Assembly: GCF_016808335.1 (NCBI RefSeq)
Contig: NC_053149.1
Coordinates: 36,906,118 to 36,970,117 of the forward strand
Length of the DNA: 64,000 nt
Source of the DNA: Panicum virgatum
Lineage: Eukaryota; Streptophyta; Magnoliopsida; Poales; Poaceae
Direction: 5' to 3'
Made by a program: the position numbers and the translations under genes. Below are positions 1-12,090 of the stretch, one piece after another (positions within the stretch are counted from its first letter, which is position 1; each line of letters starts with the position of its first letter). The notes beneath the pieces are model-generated. The model saw only the letters and a program-made list of their open reading frames with translations. It did no database searches and was not told the origin of the DNA.

Positions 1-2
1 AA

Positions 3-557
3 TATAATTCTGAAGAGAGGACAATTGTTTTGTTTAAATGTGATTGGTTTAAACTTGATGGGAAGAATACTGAACTTCAATATGATGGCTTCTTTAAAAG
101 CATCAATGTTGGAAGTGTGTGGTATAAGGATGATTCTTTGATTTTGGCCACTCAGGCTAGAAAGGTCTTCTATTTGCCAGACACAAAGTTGGGTAAAAAA
201 TGGCAAATTGTCTAGACATATGACCATAGGCATCTTTACAATGTAAGGGAAACCGAGTCTGCACAATATGTTGCTCCCGCATATCAAGAGGATGAATGTT
301 GTGATGGGGACGAAAGGCGAGAAGCAGTGATAGACATAACATATGATATTCCTCTGAATAGAAATGATGACCGAGGCCCTATTTTTGATGCTGCTGAAAT
401 TGCTCGATTGGTTAAAGAATGTCACAGAGGGCCTCAGACTCATGGTGAAGAAGGGCATCAGAGTATTGAGGAAGAGGAAGAAGATGACACACTTCTGGAG
501 TATTGTAGTAATGATGAAGGAGGTGCTACACTTGATGTTGACAGTGATGATGAATAA
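3..557 (+). pseudogene. TNP2-type CACTA transposase, C-terminal part (DUF4216-like)
   Basis: The reading frame enters from outside the window and runs to a TGA... stop region at 555-557. The first part reads as a DUF4216-type domain (FKCDWFKLDG, then VFYLPDTKLGKKWQIV), which lies at the C terminus of grass CACTA transposases. It is followed by an acidic low-complexity tail rich in E and D. A stop codon at 213-215 lies in the same frame, directly after WQIV, where related proteins continue, so the gene is broken or the stop is an error. The N-terminal TNP2 catalytic domain is outside the window. Strand and frame are clear. The family call rests on recognition of the DUF4216 pattern and on the CACTA terminus at 6923. 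Confidence 0.75.
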
Positions 558-993
558 ATACTACCAATTAGCCATTATTGTTTTCTATGTAGAATTTGTA
601 ATATTGTGATGATGAGACCCATGTAATGGAATTCACATGACCATTTGAGACCATATTTTGTTTGTGGATAATGATATTGTATCTTTTTTTATTGTACACA
701 GATTGCACATAACAGTAGTTCAATTCACAACTTGTAAATTTCACAAAGATTGTACCAGTTAGCAAGGTACACAGATTTCACATAATTGGATGTTGGTTCC
801 TGCATAATAGTAGTTTATTTCAAAACTTGCAAATTTCACATAGATAGGGGCACAAGTTATCCCACAAACCAAAAGGATCATTTCACAAGACATTGCATCA
901 GGTTGCACACTACAGGTTGTACAATTACAATTCATCTGGCAGATCAAAATGAACAAGCCATCTAAGTCTACTAACTCTTAAGCATCCAGTCAT
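558..993. other. 3' region between convergent genes, no gene seen
   Basis: AT-rich sequence between the end of the TNP2-type gene and the end of the reverse-strand coiled-coil exon. It holds a loose direct repeat (pieces such as acttg(t/c)aaatttcacaaag and acagtagttcaattcacaacttg against atagtagtttatttcaaaacttg around 710-850). No convincing reading frame. Confidence 0.5.
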
Positions 994-1350
994 CTAAATC
1001 TTTTTAGCTAACTCCAATTGCACATCTAATAGTGCGTTTCTAAGTACTGCTTTTTTTTCTTTCGCTTCTTCGAGTTCAACTTCAAGTCTTGCCTTCTCTT
1101 CTTCTGCGAGATCAAGTTCAGCAATAAGCAATTGCTTCTCTCCTTTTAGCCTGGCTACTGTTGCTTCTTCTTGTTTGAGACAGGCTTCCAACTGAGATGC
1201 CTTCGATTCTGCACAAGATAGCTTAATGGCCAATTCCTTGTTCGCTTCCTGGGCTTCATTGAGTTGCGACAAAGCCATTTTGTACTTCTTGGTGGCCTCC
1301 TGAGCATCCATCTGTATAGCAGGAGAACCATTCAGTGAAGATACTACCAA
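994..1350 (-). CDS. Coiled-coil protein exon inside CACTA A, unknown function
   Basis: An open frame on the reverse strand encodes almost only heptad-type coiled coil rich in E, K, A and L, ending at 994. A good splice acceptor (tatacag) lies just before ATGGATGCTCAG at 1311, so the exon may be 994-1311. A strong donor on the same strand (CAG then GTACAATT) sits near 1556 at the edge of the GC-rich island, which suggests an upstream exon in 1557-1900. The gene is divergent from the Transposase_24 gene. I do not recognise a family. Coiled-coil proteins are common accessory products of CACTA elements, but no function is claimed. A captured host exon is an alternative. Confidence 0.5.
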   Translation of the reverse strand: MVVSSLNGSPAIQMDAQEATKKYKMALSQLNEAQEANKELAIKLSCAESKASQLEACLKQEEATVARLKGEKQLLIAELDLAEEEKARLEVELEEAKEKKAVLRNALLDVQLELAKKI

Positions 1351-1546
1351 CTAAGCATGATAGCAATAGTTGGAAAATGTATTGATGTTTGCAACTAAAT
1401 GTACTGGACACCAACAAAATGCACTGATGTTTAGCAAAAAATTAGACCACTAAATTTGCAGCTAAATTAAGTGCAGTGGTCTAATTTGCAACTAAATTTG
1501 CATCTACATCGATAAATCAGTACATCAGTAATGCAATTTGAGAGGG

Positions 1547-2465
1547 CTAATTGTACCTGGTCGAAGACGGACATGTCCTCGGCGCGCCGCCCGCCAACAA
1601 GCCGCCGCTCGATCCCGCAGCGCACCACCGGCCAAGGAGCAGCCGCCGGAACCCACGCCGCACTGCTGGCCAATGAGCCGCCGCAAGCCGCGCCGCTGGC
1701 CAAGGAGCCGCCGCTCGATGCCGCACCGCGCCACTGGCCAAGAAGCCGCTGCCGGATCCCACCCCGAGGCACCGGCCAAGGAGCCGCTGCTCGCCATGCC
1801 GCTGGCTGGTGGATCCCACCCAGCGCTGCTGGAAGCCGGTAGCGGGCGCCGCCGCTCGCCGCGCCTGTACTTCGCGTCGGGAGGAGTTCGATTTGAGGAG
1901 GACAAGCATTGGGGCACAACCCCGTCCCAATTGTCCGCACCTCAGATATCCTAAAAACCCTAGGTCAGCCAGCCGCACCCGCCATCTTCTCATCTCCTCT
2001 CCATAGCTGCCACGCCTCCATCCCCTCCACAGCCGCCACGCCCCCATCTCCGCCCACCGCTGCCGCGACCACATCTCCGCCACCGCCGGCGGCCTTCGCG
2101 CACCCATCTCCTCCTCAGTATGGGGCGGCCGGCGCGCCCCATCTTCTCCGCCTCGGCTGGCTGACGCGCAGCCTTCTCCTCCAGTTGGGGTGGCCGCCGC
2201 GCCCCATCTCATCCGCCTCCACCGGTCGACGCGCCACCTTCTCCGGCACCTCCGATGGCCGGCGCGCCCCATCTCCTGCACCTCCGACGGCCGGCGCGCC
2301 ACATCTCCTTCTCCAGATCCGGCGTGGCCCATCTCCTTCTCCAGTTCCGGCTGCCGGCGCGCCCCATGTTGTCAACCTTCAACGGCTAGCACGACCCATC
2401 TCCTCCACCTCCGACGGCCGGCGCGCGCCATCTCCGCCACCACGCCGTCGCAGTCGGATACGGTA
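1547..2465. promoter_or_regulatory. GC-rich divergent promoter / first-exon island with degenerate tandem repeats
   Basis: A sharply bounded GC-rich island between the reverse-strand coiled-coil exon and the forward Transposase_24 gene. The left half (about 1590-1830) has degenerate repeats of a unit like ccgctggccaaggagccgcc. The right half (about 2100-2430) repeats a unit like ggccggcgcgccccatctcc, with several GGCGCGCC palindromes. Candidate donors point outward on both strands: reverse near 1556, forward near 2461. Frames are open here on both strands because of composition, so I do not call proteins. It probably holds first exons and promoters of both genes. Confidence 0.5.
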
Positions 2466-2757
2466 AACTGGATACGGTACGTTGCATGGTCGATCCCGTA
2501 GCGTTTTGTCATTCTGCAGTGCAGGCTGTATGCGCTGAACTTGATTTTATCTTACATGTGATTCGTTACATGTTTAGTTTACTTGAAAAAAAACATCTGA
2601 ATACTGGAAGTGCATGAAAAAAATGCTTGGGTATCTTTCATGCCTGTGCTTAATACAAGTATTACAGTACTCCAATAGCTCTGGACTTTAGAGCTTTGCT
2701 TTTTCTCAGAACGAGCTGCCATGCCTCTGATTGTTCATTTTGTCACCATGCATTCAG

Positions 2758-5700
2758 GTTGAGAGTCAATCTCTGAAGGCAAGCAACCAGTACAACGCCC
2801 CATCTCCTCCACCTCCGACGCAGCTGCTTCAAGGACCCGGTGCGCCACCACCTCGCATGATGGCGACCAAGGATGGACAAAAGATAGCAAAAGGACCAGG
2901 TATATGGCCATATTTTAGAAACTCTGTTGTTCCTTGGAGCTTAGTCAGGATGTCTTTAAGTGTTTTAGTTATTTGCCAAAAGGGAGTTTCTTTGATTCCA
3001 GTAAACAAGTCTTGGTTAGAGTGACCTAGTTCTGTTTTTTTATGTTGTTTTTTGTTGCTGGTCCTATGGGTAGTAGAGTACAGTTTTAATATCCTGTTAC
3101 ATTACACCTTCATACTAGGTCCCTAATCTGTTCAAGTTTTTTCTCACCCAGCATCGCTGCTTTCGTATGAAGAGTTGCGCCTCCAACAATGCATGGCGAA
3201 CAATGCAAGGCTCCGGCAATTAGGTCTTCCTCCTTACAACCCCAATGGTCAAAGAACACCTGCCAATTCTAAAGACAAGAACAAGACAAATCAGAGAAAC
3301 AAAGTAGATGCTGATTATGATCCTTTGCATGATGATACCAGTGAACCAGATTTGTTTGATGAAGAAATTGCGAAGGTGATAATTCTTCCATCTTGTAAGG
3401 GCTTGTATTTGTGTCTTTTTGGTAATGCAATATAATGATATGGACCATTGATGCACCAGGGCTCTAAGGGGAAGACCAGCAAGCAAACTAAAAAACAAAC
3501 CTTAGATGCACCTATTGGAGTCAAGTTTCGCTCACGCTCTCGTAAAAGGGTGTATGCTACTGCCACACCTACTACAGGTCCATCATCCAACAAAAGCATT
3601 TCCCAGCCTGATTCAAGTCTTGCACCAAATGACATCCATGTGCCACCTACATCAAACCCTGCTGTCAGTGAACCTGTCAAACCTGCTGATCAATGCTAGT
3701 TGTACTATCATGTTTCTCCTTATATGACCATTGATTTCCCAAAGAATGCACTCTTACTTTCTGCTATTTTGTAGATGATGGACCAAATGCCATTTTCCAA
3801 ACTGATGGGCACAACAACTTGGCCACCCAAGGTGATCCGTTCTTACTATCATTCAAATATCTTTGGTTTCATGATGAATGTTTTCTTACTGCCTTCCAAT
3901 TTTAGATGGTTTTGACTTGCATGATGACAACATCAACATTGCTGCTGGAGCTGATGTCATTGCCCCACCTGATGGTGACAACCAAATAACCAATGAAGGT
4001 GTTTGTTTGTTCATTTTTTGGCCATATGGTATATTGCATTACTACTTTGTTTGATGCATGCTAATTGCATTTTCAATGACTATTTACAACCAGGAGGACA
4101 GGAGCTATGGAACCGAGGAGTAAATATGGGACATGGTCTCAACAGGATAAACAGATCTCATCGGGGCAAGCTGCCAATTGTCATAGAGGAAGGGCAAATC
4201 AGGCCTTTTGTTCCTTTTATTGCTGCAAAGTATGCAACTGAAATCAACATTACAGTTAGGAACCATGTGCCTGTGCTCACGCACTGGAAGCTGTACAAGG
4301 AACGACGTGCGGAAATTGAGACTTTTTTTAGAATACTTCGTGTACATACATTCTCCAAGGCCTTACCCTTATTTAGATGCAATAACAACTTTTGCTTTGT
4401 GTAGTGTACTATGTGTAACTCTGGTAGTATTTTCTATAGTTTTATAATCTAGAAGCAACCCTTTGATTAAAAATCTAAGTTTTAACTCTTTTGAACCATG
4501 CCCGCATACTTTGTATATGAAAATATGCATTATTCTTATCATTAACAGATTCTGTACATCATTTTTTTGCCATTCTACTATTACAAATTTGATTTGCTCC
4601 TTCCAAATTTTTTTTCTATAGGATCTGGTCATATATGCCTTGAAAGCTATTCATTTATTACATATTAAATTTCTTATATATGTTCTTCCATCTAAATAGG
4701 CAAAGTTCAACATTGACACAAATGATGCTGTGGTTAAAAATGGTTGCCTTGAAATGATGAAGAATGCAGTTCGCCAACAGCGACACAACTTGAAGAAAGA
4801 ATTTTTGATCCTTTTCCGCTGCATTTGGTTCCAAAGACTTCTCCTGTGAAATCAACAAGTAATGCTGAATGGATTGCCCTTGTGGAAATGTGGAAGAATC
4901 CTTAAAAAATTGTATTTCTCCCTATAACTCTACTCTTCCCTTGAACATGATACATTGCTACATATGTAACAACATATATTCTGTGTATGATGTAGAAGGC
5001 ATGTCAAAAGAACAAAGAAAACCGAGGCAATGTTTTGTTACATCAAGCAACCGGCTCTCGTAGCTACCCGGTTTTTGTAGAAAATCTGGTAAGTTAGCCA
5101 TTTCGATGTGCCTTTCATTTGGTATCCATGTCTTCTATATAGGTTTCCATTTGCTAGTAGTAACTAGATATTTGCTGCTATCACATTTTAGCAAATGATG
5201 TTCTTGTTCCATAAGTTACCAAGATCAGTTTGTATAACTGTATATTATTACTTCTTGCTGCAACAATAGAAATGTCCAATGTTTATGGTGTTTCTAATTT
5301 TTTTTCCTACTATCAAGTGTTGTGACCAATTAAGTATCTTGCTCTATATAAACATTTTTTTAGGAAAATGAGCATGAGGATGAGGATAAAGAACATGATG
5401 CGCTTGATTTGTTCCAAATGTGCCACTTAAGCAAGAAAAAGGGCTACACACCTGCTGTACAATCAATTATTGTAAGTCTGCTCTCTAATGGTGCTGCTTT
5501 GACTTGGATATTATAGCCTGCCCTATGATCCTAAACCATGTATGATGCTTCCTTGCTAGACTGAAATTAAAACCCAACTGGCTGCACAACCAACAGAAGG
5601 TGAACAACCCAACGTTGTGGTTCAGGTTATAGCTAATGTTCTTGAGCGCAACAACAAGAAGAGTTCGTTCCTTCATAATGTGGGGATGCAGACTAAGCGA

Positions 5701-5859
5701 CCAAGGATTAGTGAACAACTGGAAGCGGAGAAGAGAGAAAATGCTGAGCTTCGATTGATTGTCAATAACCAGCGTGAACAAATGGAGGGCTTGAAAAAGA
5801 AACAAGCTGAGTTGGAGGCTAAACTTGACCTTGCTCTGGGTCAAATTCGACCATGCTGA
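2758..5859 (+). pseudogene. Transposase_24-type CACTA accessory protein (Ptta/En/Spm), multi-exon
   Basis: Successive exons with GT-AG borders can be followed: about 2758-2899, 3154-3379, 3460-3699, 3775-3829, 3906-4001, 4094-4343, 4701-4909, 4997-5087, 5365-5470 and 5561-5859. The middle exons carry the plant transposase pattern of this family: MGHGLNRINRSHRGKLPIVI, then FIAAKYATEINITVRNHVP, then KACQKNKENRGN and TGSRSYPVF. The C terminus is a basic coiled coil (LEAEKRENAELR... EAKLDLALGQ). No Ulp1 protease domain follows, unlike the homologue in CACTA B. A one-base loss near 4800-4806 (after RQQRHNLKKEF) shifts the frame, and a stop soon after NP near 4904 breaks it again. In this family the protein accompanies TNP2 and probably binds element ends; that role is from family knowledge. 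Confidence 0.75.
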
Positions 5860-6534
5860 TAGATGATGGTATGTTAGGTTTTGCTGGAACCAATCTTTTG
5901 ATGTTGCAATCTAATTGTTTTTTTGGGTGTTGGAGGGCCTCACTGATAGTGCCTCTTTTTTTTTTGTGTTGCAGGTCCTATTGGTGTTCTGGAAACTTTT
6001 GCCGCCTTTGCTTCTAGAATCAAACTGCTAGTATGTGGTGCTTGGGTTTTTGGTGCTGCAGATCCTGCTGGGGTGGAACCTGAGCGTACAAGCTGGTTGG
6101 TGCTTGGAACTTTTGTTGTTTTTGGGTTTGTGTCTATAGATCGTGGACAACTAGCAACCAATCCTTTTGATGTTTCTCTTTATTGAACCTCGACAAGAAA
6201 ACTACTATATTTCTGTTGTTTGATTCTGGAAGCAGAGATGAAAGATGAATGTGATTGATGGTATATCTCTCTTGAATGTAAACTTAAGATTGTATCTGTT
6301 ATTTTGGCCTGCTATGTATTTTGACCTGTAATGACCATTCTGGTGTATGGATGATACATTGGATTCAATCTGATGGGCTCAATTTAGTGGGCTTGAATTG
6401 TGGTGTATGGTGTGACAAATTGGATTCAATTTGATGGCTCACCTGTTAATGGGTTTGTTTAGTGGGCTTTGATTTCATAGTGGGTCAAAAAATGGCCCAA
6501 CTAGCCCAGTTCTAAAATGGGCTGCCATCATCCA
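5860..6534. other. 3' UTR and spacer of CACTA A, no gene seen
   Basis: Sequence between the accessory gene stop and the subterminal repeats. Two splice-like signals are present (tgtgttgcag at 5966-5975), so the transcript may extend here. It contains a loose repeat of the phrase ggattcaatntgatggctca (6360-6440). No supported coding region. Confidence 0.4.
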
Positions 6535-6923
6535 TATCATCAGTGATGACAAGCCACGTCATCAATGACGTCATCAGCCACGTCATCGTACACGTGTCAC
6601 AGGCCATGTCATCAGCATTATCCACCTCACTAGTCTTGTTGGATGCCACGTGGCAAACATCTATGACATTTAATTTCGTCACGAGCATTGGGTTTGGGCT
6701 AGGTCTGGATTTGGTTGCATGGGCTTAAGGTGTTTTACGACGATTAAAAAACATCATAGCCTGTGCTGATCTGTGACAATTTTAAAGAAAACGTCGGTCG
6801 ATTTAATCTGTGACGCTCAATACATGACGCTGCTTGAAATCGTCACAGACAAATTTTAATGACGAATTTTTAGCGATCTATGACGAAAATGTTCCGTCAC
6901 AGATTAAATGGTTTCTTGTAGTG
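6535..6923 (+). repeat. CACTA A subterminal repeats and right terminal inverted repeat
   Basis: Short motifs around the core gacgtcat / tgacgtgg are repeated on both strands at 6540-6620 (cacgtcatcaatgacgtcatcagccacgtcatc-like phrasing in overlapping pieces). A second group of tgacg/cgtca motifs lies at 6780-6905. The terminus itself is 6913-6923. In CACTA elements such arrays are the binding sites of the element-encoded accessory protein and are needed for synapsis of the ends. Confidence 0.75.
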
Positions 6924-8151
6924 ATTATTCACCTTATCAATAGTTATGAAAATCTGAGCTATAACTAAATCATATTTTAATTATAAATACTGAAGTATAA
7001 ATTATGCCATTTGAACATTTAACCTTGGAAAAGCTAAACTACGTGAGAACATCTACACGCATGCTTTATGATTCATGTGGAACAAATTATTATATGAAAA
7101 TATATTCATGTTGGTATTAATCATATTGTCATTATTTATAAAAACTGGTGTAAAAGCCTAATTTTTTTTATTTCGAGCATTAAACATATTAATATTAAAT
7201 TTATTTTAAAAACAAGCATTATGGAAAACAACACTAGCTACTGACGTGCAGCTTTTGTTATTACGAAACTAACGTGATTTGAAAGGTTGGATTTAGAGCC
7301 AAAACATGGATTCTATGGTTGAAACAAGGTTTAAGGACCTAGTCGTGAAAAACTAGCTGGAGAAATTCTCATGGCACAACCAACAGTGCTCGTTAAAAGT
7401 TAAAAGTCTAGGGTTAATATGTCAAATGCGCAGGGCTATAGCTGGTTGCAGGTATCTAAACATTGCAGGGGGTTATATCAAAGCTAACCAAGACACAAGA
7501 AATAAGTGATTAAATACCTTATTATCCAGGGTCCTAATAACAAAAAGGGCAGGACCTCCAGCCATGGCCGGTGGTTTGTGGCCTGCCTCCTCGCCGGCGC
7601 TCTGGTGAACAGGGACCAACATTGAGAGGGGGAAAAGATGGCGGAGATCGAGGGGTTTCCATTTGAGCGGCTCACCGGCGTCAGGGTTCCTTGGGATGGC
7701 TGGAATTGGGGCCGGTAATGGCGGCGGAGGTCTGCTCCGTGGCATGGGTGCTCCGGCGACCAACTGGCGACAAGGCGAGGCGGGGCAGGTGGTGCGGCTC
7801 GGCGGGAGGAAGGCGGTGTTGGCGTCAGTTTTTCCAGCGGCGCATGATCGAGGCACGGCTGTTGGGGCGACGGCGTTCTTCTCCGTCGAGCTCTTGTGGC
7901 CACGTGCTGCACCACGCAAGGCGAGCAGGGGACACACGGCCTTGGTTGCACGCGCAGGCAGCAGGGGCGCACGGGAGCCAAGGGCGCGCGGGATCGGCGC
8001 CCGCACTTGGCCAAGGAGAACGGCGACGCACACAAAGGCGAGCGATGGCACTGAATGTAAACCACCGTACCGGTCCGAGCCAGCAACTTACTGACCGTGT
8101 GATGCAGCTTTTCAAGATCCCTGTTCACAATTGTTTAATACTCTCGTCTTA
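6924..8151. other. Spacer: AT-rich then a GC-rich island, no gene called
   Basis: 6924-7470 is AT-rich without structure that I recognise. 7550-8100 is GC-rich with frames open on both strands (for example 7663-8094 forward, 7484-8128 reverse), but neither shows a domain, biased conserved motif or clear start context. The island could be a promoter or first exon of a lost gene. Nothing firmer can be supported. Confidence 0.4.
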
Positions 8152-8504
8152 AGGCGTGTTTGGCAGAGCTCCACTCCGGGAACTCCAACAACTCCTTCAA
8201 TTTTTCGTGTCAAACGTGTCCAGCTCTAAAAACTCCAACTCCGGAAAAACCGTGGAGTTGGAGGCCAACTCCATGTTTTTCTTGGAGCTCCTCAAGGGGT
8301 GCTCAAAAAACACTTATTATGTATATTCTCATGGAATTAGGGTAAAATTACTCACTTTTGACACTGATTACACACCTCCGTACCAGTTCGCGAGCGAAAA
8401 AGAAAAAGAAAACATGGATCGCCGGCCGTCGCACGGTATCCCGCGGCCGTCGCACGGTATCCCGCGGCCGCCGTCCCATTCCACTGGCCTCCGGCACTAG
8501 GGCT

Positions 8505-8640
8505 GGAAACGAGCCGAGCCGAGCCTGGCTCGGCTCGGCTCGGTGTGGCTCGGTGGGTTAGCGAGCTGAGCTTGGAAAGTCGGCTCGGCTCGGCTCGTTA
8601 AAGGCTCGCGAGCCGGCTCGAGCCAGCTCGCGAGCTGACG
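8505..8640. repeat. hAT A left subterminal ggctcg array
   Basis: Tandem and inverted copies of ggctcg / cgagcc fill this stretch, including the palindrome-like agctcgcgagc near 8627. A matching array lies at 11935-12090 inside the other end. Such arrays are the usual binding sites of BED-finger hAT transposases. Confidence 0.75.
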
Positions 8641-9080
8641 CACTGCTGTAGCATATTCATGCAGACATAGTCTTTGCATATGGTTTATACTTCCGTACAC
8701 AGGCAAGACCGCAAGATAAAAAACAACTAATGAACTAAACATTTATCTACTCATCTACAGATAAAAACTTCAGAGGCAACACATTTCGAGACAGCAGCCA
8801 CAATCCACAAAAGCATTCTACTGGAAAAGCATTCCACAAAAGCAGGTAGCCAGGTACCATCCAGCAAGCAACAACCAAGTCCAGCTCCAAGCATTCCACA
8901 AAAGCAGGCAGCCAGGCGCCCAGGCACCATCCAGCAAGCAACGGCAAAGTCCAGCTGACCAGCTCCATCTCCATGTCCTGATGTCTCCACTCTCTAGCCT
9001 AGAAAACATGCAATAGAGAATAGACATAAAAATTAGTATTTCGTAACACTATTGTAATAACAGATGAAAATCACATCTTA

Positions 9081-11346
9081 CTAGTTACTCTCTACAAAGC
9101 TTTTTGGAAATGAAATATTCTCGATGTCATCCTCCTCATCTTCTTCCTGAAAATAGAAAGAGTAATTAAAGTCAAACAAAAATAAGAAACCAACTTAGAA
9201 CAAATAGTTAAAGAATAACATACCACATATCTACGGGTTCCATCATGTGCACCTCGAATCCAGCTAGATGCGCATATAAATGCCTCCACCGTAGAAGGGC
9301 TTAGAGAACTACGATAGTCATCTAGAGTTCTACCCCCAGTGCTAAAAGTAGACTCTGAAGACACAGAGGTTGCCGGAATAGTTAAGAACTTCTTTGCCAT
9401 TTTCGACACCACCGGAAATCTATGTGAATTAACCTTCCATCAGTTCAGCAAATCAAACTCTTTGTCTTCTAAACTCACATTCAGCTCATCCAAATAGATG
9501 AACAGCTCACTCTTTGATGGGTTCGCTTCAGTAGATGATAAATATGACTGAAATTCACATGAAGCAGAAGGCAAACCGCACAATCTATCAATCGTCAAGG
9601 ATGAGGATGCATTGGACTTGCTTTGAGCAGCTTTTTTCTCTCTATGCTGCAACTCACACTCTTCATACAACTTTTCTAACTCAGCTCGAACTTCCTGTAT
9701 CTCAAATCCACTTTGGTCTACATCAAAAATCCTACCAAAGCACCACTCAATATATCTCATCTTATACCTCGGATCTAGGATAGTAGCAACCACCATAACA
9801 TTATTCTTTTCTTCCCAGTACTTGTTGAATTTTTCCATCATTGCAGTACCCATTTTCTTCAAATCTAAATTATTGGAAAATATTGCTGCCCTCAATGCAA
9901 TCTTGACATCCACAATGTGAGGATAGAATAGATTTGCAGTGGGATATGAAGAAGCTGACAATGCAGTGGTTACCTTAGCTAAAGATGCAAGAATTGGTTC
10001 AATTGCAACAAACAAATCCCATTCCTCAGTCGTAGGTTCCCACTTATAGTTTAAATCTACATCAGCATATGCTTGAATAGCTTCCTTGTAAGCTATAGCA
10101 GTATGCAACATCTTGTATGTTGAGCTCCACCTCGTTGACACATCAAGCCTCATCCCTTCTTCCAATTTGCAATGCAAGAGATCTACATATCTCTACAAAC
10201 TTTTGCATGCGAGATGGAGACTTCTTAAGGTACTTCACAGTGCACCTTAAGTTCTCTATCAAGGAAGCTAATGCGGTAGTTCCATCATTGACAACTAAAT
10301 TAATAATGTGTGCACAACACCGGACATGGAAGTATTTTGCACTGAAGGCATAACCCTGTCTAGCTGCAAACCTAGCCCTCAAACCACGGATAGCACCATC
10401 ATTGTTTGCAGCATTATCTAGAGTCAAGGATATAATCTTATCCTCTATTTTCCATGCAGCAACACAATCATATGCAGCTTGTCCTATCACAGGTCCTTTG
10501 TGTGGAGGATCTAACTCAAAAAAATTCAGCACACGATATTGCATTTTCCAATCGCTATCTATGTAGTGTGCAACCAAACACATATACGATAATGTTTGAT
10601 TAGATGTCCACAAATCAGTGGTTAAGGAAATGAAATCCACACCTTTAATGATCTTTGCTAGTGCTTCTTTTTCAGATTCAAACACTTTCAAGCATTCAGC
10701 TTTTATGGTCTTCCTACCAATAAACTGGTATAGATGATTCAAATAAGTCATGACAATGTTAAACCATGTGTGCTCAACCATCCTAAATGGGTACTCATGA
10801 ACTATAATCATCTTGGCAATTAATTTCTTAACTTGATCATGATTATAATCTTTTGGAGACGTGATAGTAGGGAGACTAGAACCAGATTCACCTGCCTTTG
10901 AAGGAGCAAAGCTCAAAAGTTTTTGATCTAGCTTCTCTGCTATATGTTTCTTGTACATGTCACAATTCTTCATGTGCCTTGATAATGTCGACATTGTTGA
11001 CCCTTGTATGTAAGCATACATCTTCTTACAGTATTTGCACTTTGCCTTTGATAACATTTTTCCCTTCTCATTCGGATCTAGGCATAGTCACCTTATCAAA
11101 GACATCCCAAACTTTGGATTTGTTCCTGCTGCCCCCTTCCCCTTGCACCTTAACCTTCTTCTTCACCCCCCTGCGCCTTTTCTTGCCTCCTTTTCCACTT
11201 CCACCATCAGATTCAGCAGCACCTTTCCCACCTAGCACTATCAACTCATCCTCAGACATCTCATCGTTCTTGTCAAATGAATTACTCTCTGAATTAGTCC
11301 CCTCACTTTCATTACTCTTCCCTTGCACAACAGATTCCATACCCAA
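9081..11346 (-). pseudogene. hAT transposase with BED zinc finger (RICESLEEPER/ZBED-type), degenerate
   Basis: Start chosen at the ATG at 11346. In order: an acidic then basic linker, a BED zinc finger (KVWDVFDKV, then CKYCKKMYAYIQGS and H/C ligands near 10980), a catalytic region with FISLTTDLWTSNQ and LTLDNAANNDG, HVRCCAHIINLVV, the DUF4413-like part, and a dimerisation domain (FLTIPATSVSSESTFSTGG). The last small exon is 9081-9146, joined to 9224 by a clear GT-AG intron. Damage: a one-base frameshift near 11070-11090, a second near 10150-10177, and a TGA at 9440-9442 replacing one of the paired tryptophans before the dimerisation domain. The element is therefore not autonomous now. In the family this enzyme cuts and pastes its own element in the nucleus. 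Confidence 0.9.
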
Positions 11347-11479
11347 GAGCTAAACAGATTGCTACGGGCAAAATAAGAAAGCATCTCAAATTACCTTATA
11401 CTGGTCAGTGCAGAAGAATGAATCAAGATATTCTTGCAGACTCTAAATGATTTTGTTTTCTTATTAAAGTACCTGGGGT

Positions 11480-11905
11480 GGTGGGTTCGTTCAGGTGCAG
11501 CTTGGGGTTGAGCCGTCGAGGATGAAGCGGGAGTTGGGCGGCGGTCAGCGCCTCGGGCCTCGGCGGCTTCAGGTCGAGGAAGTCCGGCGTCTGGCGGAGG
11601 CCGGCGGCGCTGTGCGGTCTGGATCTGGGGTCGTCGCCCGCGGCCGCGCGGAGGCCCTCAGCGGCGAGGAGGAAGTCGCGGAGGCCACCGGTGCCCGCGA
11701 GGTTGGATGCGACGCGGGCGTAGTACTTGATGGCGGTGGGGTCGCGGCCGACGCCGACGTCGGAGAGGAAGGCCGGCGTCGGGCACCTCCGCGCCTGGGG
11801 GACGGCCGGGACTGGGGAACCGGGGAGCGGACAGTGGGTGCGCCTGCGCCTGGTCTGGTGCCCTGGTCCGTGGATGGGGTTGAGAAGGGGGGAGTTAGGG
11901 TTTAG
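11480..11905. promoter_or_regulatory. GC-rich upstream region of the hAT A transposase
   Basis: A GC-rich stretch immediately upstream (reverse strand) of the transposase start and inside the element. It probably contains promoter and leader. Long open frames occur on the forward strand, but they lack recognisable domains and overlap the expected promoter, so I do not call them genes. Confidence 0.4.
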
Positions 11906-11934
11906 CTATTGGGCTTTGGTGGGCTACTGGGCTG

Positions 11935-12090
11935 GCTTGGGCTGGCTTGGCCTCAGCTCGCGAGCCGGCTCGCAAGCCAGAGCGATCCGGCTCGGCTCGG
12001 CATTTTAGCGAGCCGAGAAAAGAGGCTTGACTCGGCTCGTTCTTAGCTCGCGAGCCGCTCCGAGACCGAGGAGAGCTTTGAGCCGCGAGC
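11935..12090. repeat. hAT A right subterminal ggctcg array
   Basis: Repeated ggctcg / cgagcc motifs with the phrases gctcgcgagccg and cggctcggctcgg, mirroring the array at the left end. Supports the element boundaries given by the 8-bp duplication. Confidence 0.75.

Larger units (their letters stand above)
1..6923 (+). mobile_element. CACTA (En/Spm) transposon A, 3' part
   Basis: The right end is seen directly: the sequence ends in ttcttgtagtg at 6913-6923, which reads CACTACAAGAA on the other strand, the signature CACTA terminus. Just inside are repeated tgacg/cgtca-type subterminal motifs. The left terminus lies before base 1. Inside are the tail of a TNP2-type transposase (+), a coiled-coil exon (-) and a Transposase_24 gene (+), the usual grass CACTA content. 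The base triplet after the end is att; without the left end the 3-bp target duplication cannot be confirmed. Confidence 0.85.

Noticed and set aside
1467..2501. Several long open frames on both strands in the GC island of CACTA A
   Set aside because: They are open in four or more frames at once, consist of A/R/P/G repeats, and follow the DNA tandem repeat. Composition explains them.
7473..8152. Open frames of 140-214 codons on both strands
   Set aside because: Overlapping frames on both strands in a GC-rich stretch without any recognised domain or splice structure.
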